Below, piece by piece: positions 45,797-56,465 of a DNA stretch of 64,000 bases. Both the position numbers and the translations under genes were made by a program. The notes under the pieces are model-generated. The model was not told where the DNA came from. It saw only the letters and a program-made list of their open reading frames with translations, and did not search any database. Source of the stretch: Selaginella moellendorffii (taxonomy: Eukaryota > Streptophyta > Lycopodiopsida > Selaginellales > Selaginellaceae); assembly GCF_000143415.4 (NCBI RefSeq), contig NW_003314279.1, positions 368,336 to 432,335 of the forward strand. Reading direction: 5' to 3'. Each line of letters begins with the position of its first letter. The first letter of the stretch is position 1.

Positions 45797-48700
45797 ACTC
45801 CACCACCCATAGACGAAGTTCGATGTCCTCATCGAACGGTAAACCATTTTGTAAAGTAACACTCGCATGTGTTACCATTTTCATCTTTGGCACCTAGCCA
45901 ATATTTGTCAATGGTTTGACATTGAAGGCTCACCATGCCTTTTGCCTCAATGGTTTTTTGCATATGCCTCAATGGTTTGACACCAAAGGCTCACCATGCC
46001 TTGCCTATCCTCTAAGGAGGGTAGTTTCTCCAACTTAGAGACTGATTGGACCACATGTAGTGGTTCTTTCCTTTTATTAGTTTAGTTCTCGCTAAAAATC
46101 TTAGAGACCCTTCTCTAAGTCAATCGCACTACTCCTTCTCGAGTAGTCTCAATTTCCATCTATTGAATATTTGCACCTTGGAACTTTTACTCTTTTGACT
46201 TTTGGAAGTCAATTTCCTAGGTGTCTCCAACACCTTGCATTGCACAGATTGTGCAACTCCACTTCCCTATCCTAGGAAGTTCATTACTTGAGGGCACCAT
46301 CATCCTCTCTTCTATTTTGTGCCACCTTGGGCACTAAGTTCCATTTATCACACTTTGTGCTAGGGTTGTCCATTGCCCTATCATTTGGCTACCTTACCGC
46401 TCCCTCCCTTGGAGCTTCCACTTTTTGCCAAATCGGAGCAATTCGGAATCCATCCTTGGAAACACACTTCCTTTCCCGCAATTTGTTAGCGTCCAACACA
46501 TTAGTGTTCCTTGCCTAACTTTGTCACTTGGAGTCCTTCCAAGGAATTCCACGGCCCTATCTTGGCCACTCATCTTTTGCTCCTATCCATTGATTGTTGC
46601 ACCAAGCAACATCGAATCTCTACCTCCCTCCTTGAGGTGTTCTTTTGATTCCATAGCAAAGGCTCTGCTTTGCCAAGACTAGGGTGTTCACCCCTAGTAA
46701 GTCTCTTTTAGCATCTTCTGCTGTGGGCTCTATCCTCGGCCCAACTTTGTGACCCTCTCATGGGTCTCTTTAGAGACTACTTTCCTTGGACACACTATGC
46801 CATCGCAATGACATAGCTCATTTCCCTAAGGTGCTTTTCCCACTTGGTCACCTTGACCAAGCCACACCATTATCAATAGTTCAAATCAACACTTTGAACT
46901 AGGAACCTTATTCCTTAACCCAAACAAGGATCTTGTCCTTATTTAGCCACAAGATCACCTAGTGATCTCACCTCGGCACCTTAACAGGTTTGCCAATAGG
47001 TACTAGGTCTTCCAGACCTTTAATTTGTTACCTATGACCCCGGGGGCATCCCCCACACTTGGCGGTGCGCCCAAGCCAGCCCTTCCGGCCAAGGGTCCAT
47101 AGCAACTGAGATTAGGTATCCCCATCTCACTCACCACGTCCTTGGTGCCGATTGCACCAAAGCGTTCAAGTTAGATATGCCGAGCTTTCACTCTAAGCAA
47201 TCTAACCGTGCATCACGACTCCGAGGCATCCCTCGCTTGGCGGTGTTCCCAAACCAATCTCCCCACTGAGAGTCCATGACCACCGAAATATGAGTGTCCT
47301 CATATTCCAAACCATCACCACGCCCTAGTGATTTGGGACTCGAACCCAAGCACTAGAGGGTCAGGACTCGAACCCAACCTCCGTATATGCATCTACGGAC
47401 GGCATCACACAAGATGCCTGGCGTAACTCCCCACACCGGTGCACCAACTTATTTTTAAAGCGTGCTATAAATCACAGCTTAGGAACCTAGTTCCTTCGCA
47501 CTGCCAAGTCCTCTCACTTGACAAGCCTGTGATCATGCATGGACTCCTCCATGCTCGGCCCCATGGGCCACCCCTTTGAAGTTAGCTCCTTCAACTAGGG
47601 TATTCGTTCCCCCCCGACTTGCCAATCTCACTTAGCAAGTCATCTAGCCACTTGTAATATGGTTCATGCATAAGCGTGAAAGCCCTTGATCCTTGACTTT
47701 CGTTCAAAGCCTTCTCTTTGAAGGCTCGGGAACTACTTCCCTAACCTTGAAAGCCTTGCCTCATGGCAAGCTTCAAGACCACGCTTCTGCTGCGCCACTC
47801 TGATTTCGCGTGTTCCTTGAACCATTTACACTTGGCCTTTCTAGGTACTAAGCTACCTAGAATCCTCTTTGAGAACCTTGAAGGAACTTTGTCCCTCAGC
47901 TTGCTAAGGCCTCCCTTTTTGCAAGCTTTATAGTTGCCATATAGTTTAACATGGATAATTCCATATTTTAGACTCTCCATGGCATCACGGTTGCTAGCGG
48001 CAACACCCTCAAGCCCCCACTTGATTCTCCACTCCCAGCTGGCATAACCAACCTTGGTTATGCCCTTCGATTCCTGTGGTTCGGTTCTATCCCCTTACTT
48101 CTTACTTTTGGCTTCACACCTTTCCTTCGGTCATTCTTCTCCAGACCAGGAGGATAGCTTTGCACTTTCTATCATGCCTTAGCAAGTATTCTTAGGGATG
48201 AACCTACCCAATAGCCCATGGAGTGGTTCCTCAATCCGGGTATGCTCACCTTATAATCCCACACACTGGGATTACCATGTTGCTTATGGGCCTTTACATG
48301 CCCATCACTAGCCTTGCGAAAATTCCATTTTTGGCTTTGTCCAACTCGGGTAGACAGTCCTCTCCTGTCTCCACAACCTTGGACATTTGGATAGCACCTT
48401 CTATCCATCATTCGCTAGGGACTTAGTCCCTTGGGTCTTATCCATTGCCCTCGCGACATCAAACACCACCTTCTGGTGTTCTAGAGTGTTCGGGTGTCCC
48501 AATGATGGCTTTCTTGACAATGAGTATTTCCTTTTATGACATTGACTTACTATATCGCAACATAAGCAACTTATCCCCCGTAAGGGCATATCCAACTTCC
48601 TTATGCTATTAAGAAGTCTTGGGTAGCTACCTTCTACCCGTTTAGCCAGTTATTTTGCACCTCTTGCTTAGTTGCTTCATAGTTGTCAAGTCCTACAACT

Positions 48701-49923
48701 CATTGCTTGGTGCTTCCACACCTCCATCATTATCTGGATCACCACACTCCAACTGCATGCTCTGCAGCTTAGGCTATGCCATTCCCATTTCCCTTGGGAT
48801 TCCTTTGGCAAGGGGTTCTTATGAACCCACCAACATAGCCTCAAGGTATCACACCTTGGCACATTTGGTGTCTCCACACCATCGGCTCCACGAGCCTACC
48901 TCTATGACACTTCCCCTTCGTATCTAAGTCTTTGCCAAGACCAACACCGCTCTTTCTCATGCCAACCATCCGTTAGCACTGCACCATAGAGGTCCCATAC
49001 AACTTCGTGTCAAAGTTGTTTTCTTCTGGAAACACCTTTCCCATAACTTTAGCATGGCACATTTTGCCATCGATGAGATACCCTCTGTTCTCATCCTTGG
49101 ATCCTATGATCCCCCCCCATCCTTTGTGGGGTACAACACACCTCAGTCCAAATGCTTCCATCAGTCCTTTTAGGACCATCCCTTGACTCTACTTGAGTCA
49201 TCAGCAGTTTTGGACTTGGTTAATCCACAGACCCTTAAGGTCCTATTTGTGAGGCACTAGCTCACTGGAATACACTTCTTGCATTCCTGTCCTACTCAAA
49301 AGGACTATTTTCACAAGTGTTACTCCGACACTTGATTTTGTTCTCTGGGGGCAACTTTTGCCCCTTAGGACTACTTATCAATGCGATGAGAATACCAACT
49401 CATCTCTAAGTACACCCCCCAACTCCTTGGGTTGTTCCAGCATTTATTAAAGATAGCCCCGGCTGCCATTTCAAGGACTTGAGTCCTCTTCCGTATTTGA
49501 CCTCCCACGGTCATTACCTCTGGTCTCACATTCATGAGCACCAACCTCAACTATATGAGGATAATCTTGTGACTCCTTTATTGTTTTGGAGTCTCTATCT
49601 TTTCCGTGATCCCAACTATAGTTGTTTACCACAACTACCTTAACCAATTTGCTGAGATAAATGCTCATCCAGATCACATCCTCAACTCAATGAGGAAAAC
49701 CTTGCACCGTTCCCAAGATCCCAAAGTCGTTCCATTATTGGCCCTTTTCTATCCACCACCTTGTTTACAAGTTCACACGTGAACTGTAATAAAGAGCCAT
49801 GTCTTCCCGACTTGCTACTCCACAAGGATAGGCCCACTCCTCGGACCTTCTGATGCCAACACAAGTGATGATATACTTGAGCACCAATAAAAGTCGGACT
49901 AAGGAACAGCTCCGATACCAAAT
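45797..49923 (-). other. C2 interior: non-coding 4.1 kb
   Basis: No open frame above about 90 codons and no similarity to gag or pol that I can see. The 3' end beside the PPT matches family B (TTCGATG..CATCGAACTTC before GGGTGGTGGAG). A stretch at about 47038-47440, with GGGGGCATCCCCCA and CTTGGCGGTG text, resembles the B untranslated interior at 42480-42720, so part of C is probably derived from a B-like ancestor. The remainder is of unknown origin. Confidence 0.85.
49909..49920 (-). promoter_or_regulatory. Primer-binding site of C2
   Basis: TGGTATCGGAGC on the minus strand, three bases from the LTR end, identical to that of B1 and B2, including the same difference from the tRNA. Confidence 0.9.
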
Positions 49924-51012
49924 TGTAAGCGACTAAATTTTCCATTCTGCTTTAATCATTTAACCACACCTCTAACCACTTGGAGGAGTCTCATTCACAA
50001 CCTCCATAAGTCCAATCTAGGACTTGGGACTTGCTAGCCCCGAGAATGGCATCCATGCCACTCAACATTTGCACTTGGTCCAAGTGCTCCACGTGTCCGA
50101 TCCCATGACCGACACTCAAAGGTACCACCGACATAGCAGCCCGTTACGCTAAGGCCATGCCCAATCACCTTTGCCACACTGGTAGTCCAATACCACTTGC
50201 ATCACCGTCTTGGCTCTCCAAGACTAGGCAAACCATCCGTGAGTGGTCATCTCAGATCCACTCCTTAGCATCCTTAGGATGCCCACCGACAAGGGGAATA
50301 GCCTTCCCCAATATCCCTCTGTCAGTCCCCACTAAGTCCCTTTCTGCCCCTGGCCATGTTTGCCAACACTGCCACTGGATCGAGACCCATAGGCCCGACC
50401 ACTAAGTCCCACGGTCCTCTGGGACTTCCTCACCACACGACTGTGTCCTTGGTCACTACCCCAGAGGACTGCTCCTCTTCCTTTCCACAGTCTGGGCCTT
50501 TGGGACAACATTTCGGAACACCGTGGCTTTATGCGAGCCACCTGGGTACTCTCCTCGCCTTCTGCCCTTGGGTGCTCTAGCCATGGGCTTAGAGCGGGTT
50601 CCGTTGAGCCACACCAGGTATCCAAGTAGGTAGTGCCACCCACACTTGGACTAGGAGCATCGGCCAGTCGATCTCCCGGGGGAACTAGAGCCAGCTCTTG
50701 AACACTCCACCAAGCTACCCCGCTTGTCGGTCCGTGTTCACTCTAGTCTTGGACTTCCCAGTGGGCAGCTCATCACCCAACGCTGGGTCCGGCCTTCCTG
50801 GGCCAAACTGGCCTTTCCTGGCCAAACTGGCTCCACTGCAGTCCTCCCCCTACTATACTTTTAGAGCTCACCAAACCCCCCAGGGTCTGGGAGACGAACG
50901 CTTTGGGCTTTCACCCTCTCAGACTCGAACTCGGACTCGAACTCGGACTCGGACTCGGACTCAGACTCGGACTCGGCCTCGGCCTCGGCCTTGGTCTCGT
51001 TCTCGGTCCCGA

Positions 51013-51050
<38 letters not shown>

Positions 51051-51655
51051 CCGGTCTCGGTCTCGACTTCGGACTCCATCTTGGACTCCATCTCGGACTC
51101 CATCTCGGACTCCATCTCGGGTCCATCTCGGACTCCATTTTGGGTCCATCTCGGGTCCACCTCGGACTCCATCTCGGACTCCATTTCGGGTCCATCTCGG
51201 GGCCACCTCGGACTCCATCTCGGACTCCATCTCGGGTCCATCTCGGACTCCACTTCGGACTCCAACTCGGGTCCATCTCGGACTCCACTTCGGACTCCAA
51301 CTCGGGTCCATCTCGGACTCCACTTCGGACTCCAACTCGGGTCCATCTCGGACTCCACTTCGGACTCCAACTCAGGTCCATCTCGGACTCCACTTCGGAC
51401 TCCAACTCGAGTCCATCTCGGACACTTCTACGTGTCATGTGTTGGTCCTTTTGGGTCCCTTTTTGGAGCCTCGCTTTTTGCTTGCTTCGTGCTTGTTCCT
51501 CGAGCACTTCGTTGGGAGTTCCACTCCCACTCTTGACTTTTCAAGTCGGAGCTTTTGGTCCAAACGTGTTACGCTCGTTTGGCTCTCGCTTCAGCCACTA
51601 CCACGTGGCACCCTTTTCGGCTCCACTTTGGGGCCTAGGGATTTTGTGTCTCACA
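49924..51655 (-). repeat. C2 5' LTR
   Basis: It is 1732 bp and nearly identical to the 3' LTR outside the arrays. The CGGACTC array at 50920-51425 is shorter. It ends CTCACA, next to the TSD ATCGT. Confidence 0.93.
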
Positions 51656-54600
51656 ATCGTAAGACATTTCCACGGACGATCTGGAATTGGGATGCTTTGC
51701 AACAAGCCCCCACTAGCCTTAGTCACGGCTTTGACCTGCTGACATGTTGGACATGTCTTTACATAGTCTTGGACGTCCTTAGCCATATCTGGCCAGTGAT
51801 ACTTCCTTTTGAGTAAGCCCATCATCTTGGGCACTCCGCCGTGTCCCACAAGAGGTCCATCATGACACTCCTCTAAGGCTACCTTCCTTAGTTCCCCTTC
51901 TGGGATATACACCCTCGTTTGCTTGTAATAGATGAGTCCATTGCGTTCCGCATAGCCCGTTTTCTCTTCCGTTGGCAGCTCACCCCTTTGGTGAGCTTCC
52001 CGTGCCTCCAGATTCCGTAGCAACACTTCTTGTGCTAGACCATCGTTCTCATATGCTGTCCGCACATCATCCCAAAATGTTGCTGTTGCATTGGATATCG
52101 CCAACTTCAGGCTTGCTTTTCGATTTAGCGCATCCGCCACGATGTTGCTCTTCCCAGGCTTGTACAGAATTTTGCAATCAAACTCGGCCAAAGCATTGGC
52201 TCACCGACCCTGTTTCCCCCTCAAGTTGGGTTGTGACAAGAAGTGTTTCGTTGCCACATTGTCTGTGTAAACCTTGAAGTGTCTCCCAAGGTAGTGTCGC
52301 CACTCCTTGAGTGCCTTGACCACCGCAAACAATTCCTTCTTGTGGGCAGGCCACTTCCGTTAAGCCTTGTCCAACTTTTTCGAAAAGAATGCTACTGGAT
52401 GGTTGTCCTGCTTCAAAACTGCGCCCAACGCAAAGTCTGAAGCATCGGTTTCTACCTCAAAGTCCTTACCAAAATCTGGTAATGCCAACACGGGGGCCTT
52501 CCTCAATTTCCCCTTGAGGTGGACGAATGCCGCCTCGCATTCCGCTGTCCATACCATCTTCCCTTTTCCCGTTTGGTCCGTTAAGGGTAGGGCTACTCTC
52601 GAATAGTGTCTGATAAACTTTCGGTAGTAGTTGCATAGCCCCAAGAATGCCCTTAACTCGTGTACATTCGATGGTCGCTCCCAATCCTGGATCGCTTGGA
52701 CCTTCTTAGGGTCCACCTTTAGCCCGTCCTTGCCCACCACATGCCCAAGAAACTTTACCTCTTGCTGAGCAAAGTCACATTTGCTCTCTTTAGCATACAG
52801 CTGGCATTCCCTTAGTTTCTCAAACACCTTTGTCAAGTGTTCGGCATGCTCCTCTAGCGTTTCGCTATAGATTAGAATGTCGTCAATATAGACGACCACA
52901 AAGTGATCTAGATAAGGTACAAAGATATGGTTCATCAACACCGAAAACGTTGCCGGCGCATTGCATAGCCCGAAGGGCATCACCAAAAACTCGAAGCTCC
53001 CATACCTCGTTCGACAGGTTGTCTTCTCGACATCTTCCTCTGCTACCCTGATTTGGTAGTATCCTGACCTTAGGTCAATCCTCAAGAAGTATTTTGCCTT
53101 TCCCAACCTATCGAACAGGTCCTCAATCCTTAGCAAAGGGTACTTGTTCTTCTTTGTATATTTGTTGAGCAACCGGTAGTCTATGCACATGCACATAGAT
53201 CCATCTTTCTTTTTCACAAATAGCACCGGCGCCCCATACAGCGAGTTGCTCAACCTAACATACCCTTTGTCCACCAACTCCTCTAGTTGGCACTTGGGCT
53301 CCGCGAGTTCTTTTTCGTTCAAACGATAGGGTGGACGAACCACCGCCTCAGCACCCTCGACCAGCTCAATCTTATGTTCTATCAGTCGTGCGGGGGGCAA
53401 CCCCGCCGGTAGCTCCTCCGGCATGGTATCCTGGAATTGGTCCAACACCCGCTGGATCACTAAAGGTACTTCTTCCGTTCCTGTCTTTTTGTCACTTCTC
53501 ACTGAGAGTAAGCACAAAAATGCAGCCTTTGTCCCTTTAGTGAGTTGTCCCCTCGTGGACACCAGGTTTAGGCACGAATCTTTGGCCTTGCATTGCCCTA
53601 CCTTTAGATCTTGGGCCTCCACCCTGGATCTTCTTCCTTGGGCATTTGCTAGTATCACAAAGTTCCTACCTTGTCCATGCAGGGCTACCATGAACCAATT
53701 GAACAAATCCATCCCGAAGATCACGTCAAATCCCGCCATGTCCAACACGGTGAAATCCATGTCTACTTTCCAAGTCCCTACTTCGACTCTTGCTTGTCGA
53801 AGTACCTCATCGGTGCTTTGGCTACCTTGAACAAACTCTATAGTCCTTGGTTTGCCCAGCCACTGCACCGTTAGTCCGGCTTGCCGGACTATGTTTGCAG
53901 CCACAAAATTATCCGAAGCACCCGTGTCAATAAGGATCTTAATAAAGCTACCTCCGAACTTCCCTCGGAGGGTTAGTAGATGTCGCGAACGACTCTCTAC
54001 CAAAGTTGCTCGTGTAATAAGTAGCTTTGAGCTAGGGACTGGATCACATACCTCATTTTGGACTTCACCCGATTTAATGGCCATATTGGCTCTAGCCTTC
54101 TTCGGGTAAGGACATTCCTTCGAAAAGTGTCCCGCTTCACCGCAGTTGTAGCATACGTTGTTTCCCACGCTACTAAATGACTTGACCTTCTTATCTGTGG
54201 GTTTGTCTCTTTTTGCTTGACTCCCCCACGTACTTGCTCGCTGGCCACCGGATTTGCCTTTCCGGAACCCCGAGGACTCATTCTTAGAGAAACTCTTCTT
54301 GAATTTCCCCTTGCTATATGTTCCCCTTGGTTTGGCCCCTTTATGAAACGTGGACCCCGACCCCGTCGCATTCCCTTTTCACAGGTTATCGTTGAAATGC
54401 ACCTTGATAGCCTCATCCAACGCTTCCTTGTAGTTGGTCAAGTTCCAGCGCATCATTTCACCGCGAGCCCAGGTTTGCAAACCTAATATGAAGGCATGGA
54501 ACACATCCATATCCCCCATGTCTGTGACAAGTATCCTCTTTGCCATGAACCCATTCACATACTCCTGGATGGTTCCAGTCTGCTTCAGCCTACTCAGCTC

Positions 54601-55251
54601 ATCTCTTAGATGCAGAGTGGCATTCGGAGGAACGTATGTTGCGCGGATCCTTGCCTTCATTATGTCCCAAGTGGCCACCGGTCCTTCGTTGGCCTCTGTT
54701 GTCCTCCACCAAGACTTGGCATTATCTGCCAAGTATGGTTTTGCACATGGGACCTTCTCCGAGCTCGGTAATTGCAACGCTCGAAAGTAGTCCTCCATAT
54801 CGTAAAACCAATCCTCCACCACCTTATAGTCATTCACTCCCTTGAAGACCGGTGGGGGCTTTGGTTTGTACTTGGGAACTGCCTGAGGGACTGATTCTAC
54901 TTCGGTCTGTTCGACCTTGTTTGGTTCTGCCTCAGTCCTTGCTGAAGGGTCTGCACCTTCTACGCTGCCAGCATCCGCAGTCTTTCGCTTTTTCTTCCGC
55001 TTCTCGTCACGCTTTAGTTTGCGGACGAAAGTCTCTAGCAGGGCATTGGTCTGTGCCAACTATCCTTCTAGAACATCCAATCGAGCCTTGGACGACCAAA
55101 CCTCGCCACCAGACTCCTGCTTGGAAGTTTCCTCACTGGAGTCATCCTCATGCAAGGATTCCTCATCCATAGCCTCTTGTTCAACCGGGGGCTCCAGCTC
55201 TGGCGGAGGTTCTGTCTCCGCCTTGGTTTGTTTACGCCCCGCCTTTGCCAT
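51656..55251 (-). pseudogene. B2 gag-pol 5' part: gag to integrase zinc finger, with nonsense mutations
   Basis: The start codon is at 55251-55249 (MAKAGRKQTKAE). Gag shows [12 protein letters not shown] and the zinc knuckle [14 protein letters not shown]. Protease (LIDTGAS), RT ([18 protein letters not shown]), RNase H ([10 protein letters not shown]) and the integrase finger (CPTCQQ) follow. In-frame stops occur in gag near 55060 (CAA to TAG), near 54380 (TGA), at 52362-52360 (CAA to TAA) and at 52203-52201 (TGG to TGA). All are transition-type changes relative to B1. The frame is then broken by C2 at 51656. Confidence 0.92.
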
Positions 55252-55294
55252 CTCCCTGCAATCCACCTCTATCCTTCACTAGAACTGAGGAAAA

Positions 55295-55307
55295 GGCTCC
55301 GATACCA
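55295..55307 (-). promoter_or_regulatory. Primer-binding site of B2
   Basis: TGGTATCGGAGCC on the minus strand, three bases inside the 5' LTR, identical to B1. Confidence 0.9.
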
Positions 55308-55310
55308 AAT

Positions 55311-56465
55311 TGTAAGCCACAAATTTTTCCTTTCCAATTTGCCAGCTTACCTCGTCTATCCGTCCAACACTACCTTGGCTTTTGCTAAGTTCCCTTGCCA
55401 AGGTTCTCGCCTATGGTACCAGCTCCTACTTGGTTTCCGCTACTCACTGCACAAGCAACAGAGTGTTAGCCATCCATCCACGGATTCTCAAATCACTCCC
55501 AATCCCCCTCCCCGGGTTAGACTGGACTTAAGGTTCGGCTACACTCCCCGCAAGCACAAGCAGCCAAGCACACCAAGCTTCCAGGTTCCTAACATCCCAT
55601 GGTACCACAAGACTTGATCATGGGACCCTCTAAATCCCAAGTCTTGAGTGCAACACTTGCTTCGGGACGCCGGGGCGAAATACCGTGGCCTAGCGGCCCG
55701 GTATGGGTACCTCTACCCCCCCACTTCCATCCCGAAGGAAGGCCCAAACCCCTAGGGAGGGTGAGGACCAATGAGCCGCATGGTACTCAAGTGGGGCACC
55801 ACTCCACATGAGCCGAGAGCACCGCAATCGGTTTCCCTTTCGGGAGTGGGAGCCGCTCTTGAGCACTTCCTTGGATGGCCCCTCCGGCACCAACCAAGTC
55901 CATGCTCACTCCCAACCAAGGCCCCTGGGTCCCAGTTTCAACCCAAAGTGGGTTGGGAACCCCCCCAAGAAGGCCCCTTAAAAAAGGTTTCCTGGCCCCC
56001 CATAACCCTTTTAAATTTTGGGAACCCCCGGAAGCCCCCCCCCCCCCCCCGCCCCCCCCCCCCCTGGGAGACGCACGCTTTGGGCTTTCACCCCTTGACC
56101 CGTATTAGTATTTGGACTTAGTCTCTGGCTCGATCTTGGACTCGATTTCGGATCCGGCTTCGGATTCGGTCTCGGACTCGATTTCGGACTCGATCTTGGA
56201 CCCGATCTCAGACTCGACCTCGGACTCGACCTCGGACTCAGTCTCGGACCCGATTTCAGATCTCGGACTCCGTCTCGAACTCGGTCTCGAACTCGGTCCC
56301 CGAGTCGGCCTCGGACTCGATTCTGGACTTTATCTCGAACTCAGTCTCAGAGTCGGTCTTGGACTCGATCTTTGACTTGGTCCTATCCAATGAACTCTTT
56401 GTCATTTTGGTCATGCTTTCGGGGTTCCTTTAGCCTACGACACCTCGGCGAGTTGGTTCCTTACA
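55311..56465 (-). repeat. B2 5' LTR
   Basis: It is 1155 bp with plus-strand ends TGTAAGCCAC and GGTTCCTTACA. The segment 55920-56065, before and through the C run, matches other B LTRs poorly while the flanks match well, which suggests unreliable base calls. The TSD ATGGC follows. Confidence 0.9.

Larger units (their letters stand above)
43998..51655 (-). mobile_element. C2: complete non-autonomous family C LTR element
   Basis: It is 7658 bp, inserted in the B2 integrase gene with a perfect TSD ATCGT (43993-43997 and 51656-51660). LTRs are 43998-45796 and 49924-51655; the interior is 45797-49923 (4.1 kb). The PBS is at 49909-49920 (minus TGGTATCGGAGC) and the PPT at 45797-45808 (minus GGGTGGTGGAGT). 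No gag or pol is present. It is the youngest event of the right-hand stack. LTR lengths differ (1799 and 1732 bp), mainly in the CGGACT array and by one lost copy of a GGCCAAACTGGCCTTTCCT-type repeat. Confidence 0.95.
40967..56465 (-). mobile_element. B2: family B element in minus orientation, nested in B3 and split by C2
   Basis: LTRs are 55311-56465 (5') and 40967-42412 (3'). The perfect TSD ATGGC lies at 40962-40966 and 56466-56470, so B2 entered B3 exactly at its gag start codon. The interior is 42413-43992 plus 51656-55310 once C2 and one copy of ATCGT are removed. The PBS is 55295-55307 (TGGTATCGGAGCC) and the PPT is at 42413-42424. The coding region has several nonsense changes. Confidence 0.94.

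Noticed and set aside
44798-45859. A 353-codon frame and several other long frames on both strands across the C LTR arrays (also 44882-45685, 50698-51816, 50903-51742)
   Set aside because: They come from the CTCGGA-type tandem repeat, which lacks stops in many frames and yields GLGL, DSDS, ESES and RDRD runs. They are not genes.
46288-49945. Frames of 60-90 codons in the C2 interior
   Set aside because: They lack similarity to retroelement proteins, and in the homologous C1 interior the frames are not kept.
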